Positions 7,581-12,907 of a stretch of DNA of 12,907 nt are shown here, piece by piece. Both the position numbers and the translations under genes were made by a program. Below the pieces are notes generated by a model. That model saw only the letters and a program-made list of their open reading frames with translations. It was not told where the DNA came from and made no database searches. Every line of letters begins with the position of its first letter. Positions within the stretch are counted from its first letter, which is position 1. Origin of the DNA: Stenotrophomonas maltophilia (GTDB taxonomy: Bacteria > Pseudomonadota > Gammaproteobacteria > Xanthomonadales > Xanthomonadaceae); assembly GCA_002435595.1 (NCBI GenBank), contig DJBL01000022.1:2322-15228 (forward strand), read 5' to 3'.

Positions 7581-7785
7581 GCAGATCCACGCCACGCGTG
7601 GATACGCCAACCAACATCGCCCAACGCCCCGCGCCACCGTAGATCCACGCCACGCGTGGATGCGCCAACCAACATCGCCCAACGCCCCGCACCACCGTAG
7701 ATCCACGCCACGCGTGGATACGCCAACCAACATCGCCCAACGCCCGGCACCGCCGCACCACCGTAGATCCACGCCACGCGTGGAT
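7581..7785. repeat. Tandem array of four SMAG-like (GTAG) palindromic repeats
   Basis: Four 23-base units lie at 7581-7603, 7639-7661, 7697-7719 and 7763-7785. Each has a GTAG head (GCAG in the first) and arms ATCCACGC / GCGTGGAT around a CAC loop. This resembles the SMAG class of REP elements in Stenotrophomonas maltophilia, which RAYT transposases are thought to mobilise. The spacers are nearly identical (35, 35 and 43 bases, each beginning with CGCCAACCAACATC after one variable base). The period is therefore 58, 58 and 66 bases, and the third spacer carries eight extra bases. The array lies between the LAB_N stop (five bases away) and the DUF885 start. No RAYT gene is in the window. Confidence 0.85.
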
Positions 7786-7790
7786 CCCCC

Positions 7791-8132
7791 TCAGTGCGCA
7801 GCCTTGTCCCGCTTCCATCCGCGGTGCTGGATATCCAGCTTCAGGCTGTACAGCGCGGTAAACGCCGGGAACAGGTTCTGCAGTACGCCGACCGAATCCT
7901 GCTTGGCCGAAAACAGGAAGTAGCTCAGCGTCATCAGGCTGCCAACCACGCTCATGTACCAGAACAGGCGCGGGATCACCGGCTTGCCGGCACGCCGGGA
8001 AGCGACGAACTGCACCAGCCAGCGGCCACCGAACATCAGCGCGCCGGTGTAACCGATCAGCTTCCAGCCGGTCACGTGCAGGCCGGTCCAGTACAGCCAG
8101 GTCAGCGGCTGGTCGAGCCAGTGCAGTTCCAT
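7791..8132 (-). CDS. LAB_N family small membrane protein (lipid A biosynthesis N-terminal domain)
   Basis: A 113-residue membrane protein with about three helices, at roughly residues 23-42, 55-74 and 80-98. The core QFVASRRAGKPVIPRLFWYM followed by SVVGS is the signature of the LAB_N domain (PF07578). The domain is found as a separate small protein or fused to LpxB-like and glycosyltransferase proteins. The ATG at 8132 shares its first base with the glycosyltransferase stop (TGATG), and GAAGAG lies just upstream, so the two are translationally coupled. The partner glycosyltransferase lacks membrane helices. A role as its membrane anchor or lipid-carrier subunit is therefore attractive, but it is inferred. 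Despite the domain name it has no catalytic LpxB part. SMAG-like hairpins start five bases after its stop. Confidence 0.85.
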   Translation of the reverse strand: MELHWLDQPLTWLYWTGLHVTGWKLIGYTGALMFGGRWLVQFVASRRAGKPVIPRLFWYMSVVGSLMTLSYFLFSAKQDSVGVLQNLFPAFTALYSLKLDIQHRGWKRDKAAH

Positions 8133-8854
8133 CAGCGCTCTTCCACGGCGGTGCGCTTGCTGCGCGTGATCAGCCAGGCCACCCCGCGCAGGTCGCGGAT
8201 GCCGACCAGCGCGCGGCCCAGGTTGTTGTATTTGGACACCCCGGCGGTGCGATGGCGGTGGTTGACCGGCACGCTCACCGTGGCCCAGCCCGCGCGCTGC
8301 ATCAGCGCCGGCAGGTAGCGGTGCATGTGGTCGAAGTACGGCAGGTCCAGGAACGCCTCCCGCTCGAACAGCTTGATGCCGCAACCGGTGTCGGGGGTGT
8401 CATCGCGCAGCATGCGCGCGCGGATCGCGTTGGCCCACTTGCTGGCCCAGCGCTTGCTGCCCGAGTCCTGGCGGTTGACCCGCCAGCCGGCGAACAGCTT
8501 GACCTGCGGGGAGGCCGCAGCCCGCGCGGCCAGCAACCCGGGGATGTCGGCCGGGTCGTTCTGGCCGTCGCCATCAAGGGTGGCGATCCACGGCGCGCGG
8601 GCATGCTTGACCCCGGTGCGCACCGCGGTGCTCTGCCCGCTCTGGCTGACGTGGTGCAGCACCCGCAGCTCCGGGGTGGTGGCCTTGAGCCCTTCCAGTA
8701 CGGCCAGGGTGTCATCGCGCGAGTGGTCGTCGATGTAGACGATCTCGAAGGCGAGCTGCCCACGCAGCGCCGCGGTGATCTCCCCGATCAGGGGGGTGAC
8801 GTTGTCGCGCTCGTTGAACACCGGAACGACGACAGACAGCTGGGGTTGGCTCAT
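8132..8854 (-). CDS. GT2 glycosyltransferase, DPM1/ArnC-like polyprenyl-phosphate sugar synthase
   Basis: A 240-residue GT-A fold enzyme that should move a sugar from a nucleotide donor to a polyprenyl phosphate. It has the usual opening (LSVVVPVFNERDNV, residues 6-19), a donor-binding DDHS at 42-45, and the metal-binding DGDGQNDP at 94-101. A typical DPM-like C-terminal half follows, with DTGCGIKLFERE and HRHRTAGVSKYN. It ends after the catalytic domain with no transmembrane helices, unlike ArnC or GtrB, and the next gene encodes a small membrane protein overlapping it by one base. The upstream epimerase suggests galacturonic acid as the sugar, but the donor cannot be read from sequence. The ATG at 8854 gives a normal N-terminus; the ribosome site is weak. 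The gene begins 27 bases after a likely terminator, so it may have its own promoter. Confidence 0.88.
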   Translation of the reverse strand: MSQPQLSVVVPVFNERDNVTPLIGEITAALRGQLAFEIVYIDDHSRDDTLAVLEGLKATTPELRVLHHVSQSGQSTAVRTGVKHARAPWIATLDGDGQNDPADIPGLLAARAAASPQVKLFAGWRVNRQDSGSKRWASKWANAIRARMLRDDTPDTGCGIKLFEREAFLDLPYFDHMHRYLPALMQRAGWATVSVPVNHRHRTAGVSKYNNLGRALVGIRDLRGVAWLITRSKRTAVEER

Positions 8855-8881
8855 GGTCGGGCTCTGCGAAGGGCCAGTGTC

Positions 8882-8908
8882 AAAAAAGAGCGCGCATTTT
8901 CCGCACCC
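8882..8908 (-). terminator. Intrinsic terminator between the epimerase and glycosyltransferase genes
   Basis: On the minus strand GGGTGCG (8908-8902) pairs with CGCGCTC (8894-8888) across the loop GAAAATG, with two G-T wobbles. Six T residues follow directly (8887-8882). It lies 33 bases after the epimerase stop and should end or attenuate that transcript before the glycosyltransferase. Confidence 0.6.
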
Positions 8909-8941
8909 GAGGTTATCCGAAGATGAATTGCCGGATGTGTG

Positions 8942-9907
8942 TCAGGCGTGATCGCCGAAATAGTCGCGACACCAGGCCACCACCGGCGGCAGGCCCTGCT
9001 CGATCGGGGTGGCCGGATCGTAGCCGAAGGCGTCACGGGCGCGCGTGGTATCGGCCATCGTGCGGACCATGTCGCCGGGCTGCATGGGCTTGTAGACCTT
9101 GTCCGCCGGGCGCCCGGCCGCCGCCTCGATGACCCCGATGAAATGCTCCAGCTCGATCGGAGTGTGGTTGCCCAGGTTGAACACACGGTGCGGCACGTCC
9201 TCGCCGGACGGATGCGCCAGCGCGCCGAGGATACCGGCCACGATGTCGGAAACATGTGTGAAGTCGCGCTGCATCTTTCCGTCGTTGAACACCTCGATCG
9301 GACGTCCGGCCAGCACTGCGCGCGAAAACAGCAGCGGCGCCATGTCCGGCCGGCCCCATGGGCCGTACACGGTGAAGAAGCGCAGGCCAGTGGCGTGCAG
9401 GCCATACAGCTGCGCATAGGTGTAGGCCATCAGCTCGTTGGCGGCCTTGGTGGCCGCATACAGCGAGCGCGGCTTGTCGATGCGCTGGTCCTCGGAGAAC
9501 GGCGGGGTGGCCGAGTCGCCGTAGACCGAGCTGCTGGAGGCATACACCAGGTGCGCCACGCCCCGGTGGCGGCACAGCTCGAGCATGTTGACGAAGCCGA
9601 CCAGGTTGCTGTCGACGTAGGCGTGCGGGTTTTCCAGCGAATAGCGCACCCCGGCCTGCGCGGCCAGGTGGATGACCCGGGTCGGCCTGACCTCGTCGAA
9701 GAGCGCGGCCAGGCCGTCGCGGTCGGTCAGGTCGAGCACGCGGATGTCCGCGTCCGGGCACAGCGCGGCCACGCGATCGCGCTTGATCTGCGGATCGTAG
9801 TAGTCGTTGTAGTTGTCCAGCCCGACCACCGTTTCACCGGCATCCAGCAGGGCCCGGACGATGTTGGCGCCGATGAAGCCGGCGGCGCCGGTAACAAGGA
9901 GGGTCAT
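8942..9907 (-). CDS. UDP-glucuronate 4-epimerase-like extended SDR enzyme
   Basis: A 321-residue NAD(P)-dependent epimerase, likely converting UDP-glucuronate to UDP-galacturonate in the cytoplasm. The N-terminus has the Rossmann motif GAAGFIG (residues 7-13). Several stretches are typical of the UDP-GlcA 4-epimerase group (LpsL/CapI/plant GAE): DNYNDYYDPQIKRDR, HLAAQAGVRYSLENPHAYVD and VYGPWGRPDMAPLLF. The catalytic triad region is visible as SSSSVYG (124-130) with Y150 and K154 in YAATK. Length is normal. The ATG at 9907 has AGGA nine bases upstream. It follows the SUFU gene after 52 bases and precedes a terminator and the GT2/LAB_N pair, which may use its product. The closely related UDP-GlcNAc(A) epimerases cannot be excluded. 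Confidence 0.88.
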   Translation of the reverse strand: MTLLVTGAAGFIGANIVRALLDAGETVVGLDNYNDYYDPQIKRDRVAALCPDADIRVLDLTDRDGLAALFDEVRPTRVIHLAAQAGVRYSLENPHAYVDSNLVGFVNMLELCRHRGVAHLVYASSSSVYGDSATPPFSEDQRIDKPRSLYAATKAANELMAYTYAQLYGLHATGLRFFTVYGPWGRPDMAPLLFSRAVLAGRPIEVFNDGKMQRDFTHVSDIVAGILGALAHPSGEDVPHRVFNLGNHTPIELEHFIGVIEAAAGRPADKVYKPMQPGDMVRTMADTTRARDAFGYDPATPIEQGLPPVVAWCRDYFGDHA

Positions 9908-9959
9908 GGCAAGGGGTCCTGGTAATTCCAGCCGACAGGATATCGCCGTTGGGTGGTGC

Positions 9960-10688
9960 TCAGAACAGCCAGAAGCGCTTCCTTGCGACGTTGACCCGGC
10001 CCGGTTCGATGATGTCGCTGACGCCGTTGGCGTCGAAACGGTCCAGCAGCGCGTCGCTGCCCTTCTTCAGTTTCAGCGTCAGTTCTTCCGGATACAGCGG
10101 CACGACGGACATGAAAACGATCTGCTTCTCATCGTCGATGACCAAGTGGCTGAAATCGTCCGGGGAGGTCACCGGCGGCAGCACGATCGCCCCGCTGAAG
10201 CCTACGCCCGGCGCAAAGGGCTGGGCCGGATCGCCGTTGGGGACGGTGTGGCCAAAGCCCAGCCAGGTATCGAACTTGTGCGGCAGCCGCGCCAGCACCT
10301 TGAGCAGGCGGATCGGCCAGTAATGACGTTCGTCCTCGAAGGCGTCCTGCTGCAGCGGCCAGTCGGCCGGCAGCGTCACCATCAGCTCCATGTACCGCGG
10401 GAACCCCTCCGCGCCGGCGGACAGGGTCATGGGCAGGTCGCTCATCCCCGAGGTCACCAGCCGCAGGTGCGGAAAATCCTCCGTGGCCGGCACCACGTGC
10501 ACGTCGATGTGCACGGCATCGGAAATGATCTCGTGGAAGACAGTGGAGATCGGCCCCAGGTGCTGCTCGATATGCGCGCTGATCTGCTCGATGCAGGCCT
10601 CGCCGGCGGCCGGTACGAAATCGCTGGGCCGGGTATGGGTCAGCATCGGGCTGCCGCCCGGGCTTACGTCGTCGTAGGGGGTGCTCAT
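9960..10688 (-). CDS. Suppressor-of-fused (SUFU) domain protein
   Basis: A 242-residue cytoplasmic protein without signal or membrane segments. From about residue 25 to the end it resembles the SUFU domain (PF05076). Characteristic parts are RYMELMVTLPADW, YWPIRLLKVLARLPHKFDTWLGFGHT and the C-terminal HLVIDDEKQIVFMSVVPLYP with EELTLKL. The domain is named from the animal Hedgehog regulator. In bacteria it is widespread, and comparative genomics has proposed it as an immunity protein against polymorphic toxins; no toxin gene is present here. The ATG at 10688 is chosen because AAGGAG lies six bases upstream. A TTG one codon earlier would be only three bases from it. It follows the Cdd1 gene by 40 bases, probably in the same transcript as parAB. 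Function unknown. Confidence 0.82.
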   Translation of the reverse strand: MSTPYDDVSPGGSPMLTHTRPSDFVPAAGEACIEQISAHIEQHLGPISTVFHEIISDAVHIDVHVVPATEDFPHLRLVTSGMSDLPMTLSAGAEGFPRYMELMVTLPADWPLQQDAFEDERHYWPIRLLKVLARLPHKFDTWLGFGHTVPNGDPAQPFAPGVGFSGAIVLPPVTSPDDFSHLVIDDEKQIVFMSVVPLYPEELTLKLKKGSDALLDRFDANGVSDIIEPGRVNVARKRFWLF

Positions 10689-10694
10689 CAATGG

Positions 10695-10700
10695 CTCCTT
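10695..10700 (-). promoter_or_regulatory. Ribosome binding site of the SUFU-domain gene
   Basis: AAGGAG on the minus strand sits six bases before the ATG at 10688. This selects that ATG over the in-frame TTG at 10691 and over the later ATG at codon 15. Confidence 0.8.
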
Positions 10701-10728
10701 GTGCTGGCCATCGCCTGCCGCGGACCGG

Positions 10729-11037
10729 TCACCACAAGGTGAGCGGTGCGTCCTTGGCCAGCGTGGCCTTGCGTTCCTTGCTGAAATCCCACCAGGGGCG
10801 CGGTGCTTCGCCCTGCATGAAGCGCACGATCGACAGGAACACGTCGATCACGCACGGGTCATGCATCACCCCGGTGCGCAGGCACAGCTGCGCGTACATG
10901 TCATAGGCATCGCGGCCGCGCAGGTGCGCGGGGACGCGGATGCCGATCAGACGCAGATCTTTCTCACAGGCCGGCCCGACATTCGGCAGGTCGGTCAGAC
11001 GCAACAGATGGTTGCGGTCGACCTTGGTTGGGTTCAT
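10729..11037 (-). CDS. Cdd1-type helix-hairpin-helix protein (pathogenicity-locus family)
   Basis: A 102-residue protein resembling the Cdd1 family (PF11731), sometimes labelled mitomycin-resistance or pathogenicity-locus protein. Residues 14-50 form a helix-hairpin-helix-like unit (LTDLPNVGPACEKDLRLIGI) followed by RGRDAYDMYAQL. The conserved HDPCVIDVF starts at H59. Helix-hairpin-helix units usually bind DNA non-specifically, so a nucleic-acid role is possible, but no biochemical function is established. The ATG at 11037 is the natural start. The nearest purine-rich site (GAGGA) is about 13 bases away, so initiation may be weak or coupled to parB, whose stop is 35 bases upstream. The SUFU-domain gene follows after 40 bases. 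Confidence 0.85.
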   Translation of the reverse strand: MNPTKVDRNHLLRLTDLPNVGPACEKDLRLIGIRVPAHLRGRDAYDMYAQLCLRTGVMHDPCVIDVFLSIVRFMQGEAPRPWWDFSKERKATLAKDAPLTLW

Positions 11038-11072
11038 TACGGTGGGATGTTCCTCTGGCGCAGGCGGGGGAC

Positions 11073-11996
11073 TCAGCCCTTCTGTACGCGGAGTCGTTCG
11101 AGCACGCCGTCCAGCGTGTCCAGGTCGGTGTAATGGATGATCAGCTTGCCCTTGCCGCCGCGGCCGTGGTTGATCGCCACGCGCGCGCCCAGCGACTCGG
11201 ACAGCTCGGTCTCCAGCGAAGCGATATCGGCCTGCGGCGCACTGGCCGCGGGCTTCTTGCGCAGCGCGCCAGGCACCTTGCCGGCGGCGAACTGCTGCGC
11301 GCGGTGCTCAACCTCACGCACCGACCAACCCTGGTCGGCCGCTTCCTGGGCCAGCTTGCTGGCCAGTTCCGGTGCCAGGGTCAGCAGCGCGCGGGCATGG
11401 CCCATTTCCAGCCGCCGGGTTTCCAGCAGCAGGCGGATGGCAATCGGCAGCTCCAGCAGGCGCAGCAGGTTGGACACCGCCGCGCGCGAGCGACCGACGG
11501 CCTGGGCGGCCTCGGCATGGGTCAGCGCGAACTCGCTGATCAGCCGCTGCAGGGCCTCGGCTTCTTCGAGCGGATTGAGGTCTTCGCGCTGGATGTTCTC
11601 GATCAGCGCCATCGCGATGACGGTGCGGTCTTCCAGCTCGCGCACCACCACCGGCACTTCGTCCAGGCCCGCCAGCTGCGAGGCGCGCCAGCGGCGTTCG
11701 CCGGCCACGATCTCGAAGCTGTCCGGACCCAGCTGGCGCACCAGGATGGGCTGGATCACGCCCTGGGCCTTGATCGATTCGGCCAGCTCGGCGAGCTTGG
11801 TCTCATCCATGTCGCGGCGCGGCTGGTACTTGCCCGGCTGCAGCTGGCCCACCGGCAGCTTGCGCAGCACTTCACCGGGCAGCGGTTCGATCACCGCCGC
11901 GGCCTGCACCTGAGTCACCGCGCCCTTGGGCCCCAGCAGCGCATCGAGGCCGCGGCCGAGGCCGCGTTTCTTGCCGAGGGCGGGCTTGGTGCTCAT
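11073..11996 (-). CDS. parB: Chromosome partition protein ParB (Spo0J family)
   Basis: A 307-residue centromere-binding CTPase. The N-terminus has the conserved KKRGLGRGLDALLG (residues 9-22), the segment that stimulates the ParA ATPase. The nucleotide-binding domain follows, with GERRWRAS (99-106) and ENIQRED (133-139), then a helix-turn-helix around 158-180 (LTHAEAAQAVGRSRAAVSNLLR). A linker leads to a C-terminal dimerisation domain ending LERLRVQKG. Length is typical of chromosomal ParB. The ATG at 11996 shares one base with the parA stop (TGATG). It is expected to load at parS sites and slide as a clamp; I found no parS within this window. The gene is intact. Confidence 0.97.
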   Translation of the reverse strand: MSTKPALGKKRGLGRGLDALLGPKGAVTQVQAAAVIEPLPGEVLRKLPVGQLQPGKYQPRRDMDETKLAELAESIKAQGVIQPILVRQLGPDSFEIVAGERRWRASQLAGLDEVPVVVRELEDRTVIAMALIENIQREDLNPLEEAEALQRLISEFALTHAEAAQAVGRSRAAVSNLLRLLELPIAIRLLLETRRLEMGHARALLTLAPELASKLAQEAADQGWSVREVEHRAQQFAAGKVPGALRKKPAASAPQADIASLETELSESLGARVAINHGRGGKGKLIIHYTDLDTLDGVLERLRVQKG

Positions 11997-12793
11997 CAGG
12001 CGGTCTCCAGGGCCTTGTCGGCCTTATTGCGTTGTTGGTGGCGGCGGATGATCTCGCCAGCCAGGCCGAGGTAGGCGACGCCACCGCGCGAGGCGCGGTC
12101 GTAACCGACGATGCTTTGCCCGTGGCTGGGCGCTTCGGCCAGGCGCACGTTGCGCGGCACGATGGTGCGGAACACGCGGTCACCGAAGTGGTCGGTCAGT
12201 TCGGCCGAGACCGCATTGGCCAGGTTGTTGCGCACGTCGAACATGGTGCGCAGCACGCCCTCGATCTCCAGGCTGGGATTGAGGTTGGCGCGCAGCGCTT
12301 CGATGGTTTCCACCAGCGCGCTCAGGCCTTCCAGCGCGTAGTACTCGCACTGCATCGGCACGATTACCGAATCGGCGGCGGCCAGCGCGTTGAGGGTGAG
12401 CAGCGACAGCGCCGGCGGGCAGTCGATCAGGATGAAGTCGTATTCATCGCGGACCGGGGCCAGGGCGCGCTTGAGGCGCTGCTCGCGTTCGCCCTGGTCC
12501 ATCAGCTGGATCTCGGCGGCGGTCAGGTCGATGTTGCCCGGCAGCAGGTCGAAGCCCTCCGGGGTGGTGACCCGGACCTCGGCCGCGGTGGCCTCGCCGA
12601 GCAGCAGGTCGCAGGTGGACGCGGCCACTTCACGCTTGTCCACGCCACTGCCCATGGTCGCATTGCCCTGGGAATCGAGGTCGACAAGAAGCACGCGCTT
12701 GGGTGCAGCAGCCAGGGAGGCGGCCAGATTGACGGCGGTCGTGGTCTTGCCGACGCCACCTTTCTGGTTGGCGATGGCGATGATGCGGGCCAT
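11996..12793 (-). CDS. parA: Chromosome partition ATPase ParA (Soj family)
   Basis: A 265-residue Walker-type ATPase that positions ParB-bound origins. The deviant Walker A KGGVGKTT is at residues 11-18 with the signature lysine K11. LVDLDSQGNAT (36-46) is the A' motif and DFILIDCPPALS is Walker B. Length fits the short chromosomal Soj type, with no N-terminal helix-turn-helix as in plasmid ParA. I chose the ATG at 12793 (MARIIAIANQKGG), the usual family N-terminus. An in-frame ATG at 12808 would add five residues but has no ribosome site, while GAGG lies nine bases before 12793. It overlaps parB by one base. The parAB locus normally lies near the replication origin, close to rsmG/mnmG, which are not visible here. 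Confidence 0.96.
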   Translation of the reverse strand: MARIIAIANQKGGVGKTTTAVNLAASLAAAPKRVLLVDLDSQGNATMGSGVDKREVAASTCDLLLGEATAAEVRVTTPEGFDLLPGNIDLTAAEIQLMDQGEREQRLKRALAPVRDEYDFILIDCPPALSLLTLNALAAADSVIVPMQCEYYALEGLSALVETIEALRANLNPSLEIEGVLRTMFDVRNNLANAVSAELTDHFGDRVFRTIVPRNVRLAEAPSHGQSIVGYDRASRGGVAYLGLAGEIIRRHQQRNKADKALETA

Positions 12794-12829
12794 GCGGGTG
12801 AGCCTCATCGGCAGGGAGTGGGACTGGTC

Positions 12830-12835
12830 ATTATG
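12830..12835 (-). promoter_or_regulatory. Possible -10 element of parA
   Basis: CATAAT on the minus strand differs from the -10 consensus by one base and lies 36 bases before the parA ATG. No good -35 lies at the right distance; ATGACA is only 13 bases upstream. The call is tentative. Confidence 0.3.
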
Positions 12836-12907
12836 CGTATATGGGGCGTGTCATGCACTGTGAGATGCGCGCCGGGCGGCGCCCGCGCCCAGGATGGCAA
12901 CCGCAAC

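Larger units (their letters stand above)
7442..7790. other. Intergenic region between LAB_N and DUF885 genes
   Basis: About 350 bases with no supportable gene. It holds the SMAG-like array (7581-7785) and about 140 bases of DUF885 leader that should contain its promoter; I cannot pick out a convincing -35/-10 there. Repeat-derived frames run through the region on both strands but have no ribosome sites and no protein-like composition. Confidence 0.7.

Noticed and set aside
7581..7785. CRISPR array
   Set aside because: Spacers are nearly identical to each other, there are only four units, and no cas genes are present.
7432..7923. Frames through the repeat array giving repeated peptides such as DPRHAWMRQPT
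   Set aside because: The 58-base period is not a multiple of three, so the same peptides cycle through all frames. There is no ribosome site and the array has a better explanation as SMAG-like repeats.
8878..8883. TTGACA as the -35 of the glycosyltransferase promoter
   Set aside because: The hexamer 17 bases downstream is CCGACC, which is not a -10 element and abuts the start codon.
12851..12907. C-terminal end of an upstream minus-strand gene (19 open codons to a TGA)
   Set aside because: Nineteen open codons are expected by chance at this GC content, and the residues match no family I recognise, including RsmG, which often precedes parA.

Overview
The window is high-GC gammaproteobacterial chromosome, most likely Stenotrophomonas or a close relative in the Xanthomonadaceae. 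The evidence is the GTAG-headed palindromic repeats at 7581-7785, which resemble the SMAG family of S. maltophilia, and the style of the parAB locus and neighbouring genes. Every gene I can support is on the minus strand, so transcription runs from high to low coordinates. The many long plus-strand frames are shadows expected at this base composition.

Layout in transcription order. (1) 12793-11073: parA and parB, the chromosome-partition ATPase and its centromere-binding CTPase, overlapping by one base. Two small co-directional genes follow closely: a Cdd1-type helix-hairpin-helix protein (11037-10729) and a Suppressor-of-fused (SUFU) domain protein (10688-9960). (2) 9907-7791: a UDP-glucuronate 4-epimerase-like enzyme, a likely intrinsic terminator, then a soluble GT2 polyprenyl-phosphate glycosyltransferase overlapped by a small LAB_N membrane protein. 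Together these suggest synthesis of UDP-galacturonate and a lipid-linked sugar for envelope (LPS or lipid A) decoration. This is an inference. (3) 7785-7581: four SMAG-like hairpins in a head-to-tail array whose spacers are duplicated as well. (4) 7441-5657: an exported DUF885 protein with a putative zinc-peptidase motif, followed by a 13-bp hairpin. (5) 5555-1: a heavy-metal efflux operon of the Czc type: a small His/Cys-rich CzcI-like exported protein, CzcC (outer-membrane channel), CzcB (lipoprotein adaptor) and CzcA (RND pump, cut by the window edge).

The czc genes would assemble a three-part pump spanning both membranes. The CzcA motif favours Zn/Co/Cd-type divalent cations over monovalent Cu/Ag. 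Three junctions (czcC/czcB, GT2/LAB_N, parA/parB) have the same TGATG stop-start overlap, which implies coupled translation of partner proteins. The least ordinary points are the SUFU and Cdd1 genes trailing parAB with no toxin in sight, the GT2/LAB_N pair beside a nucleotide-sugar epimerase, and the tandem SMAG array.
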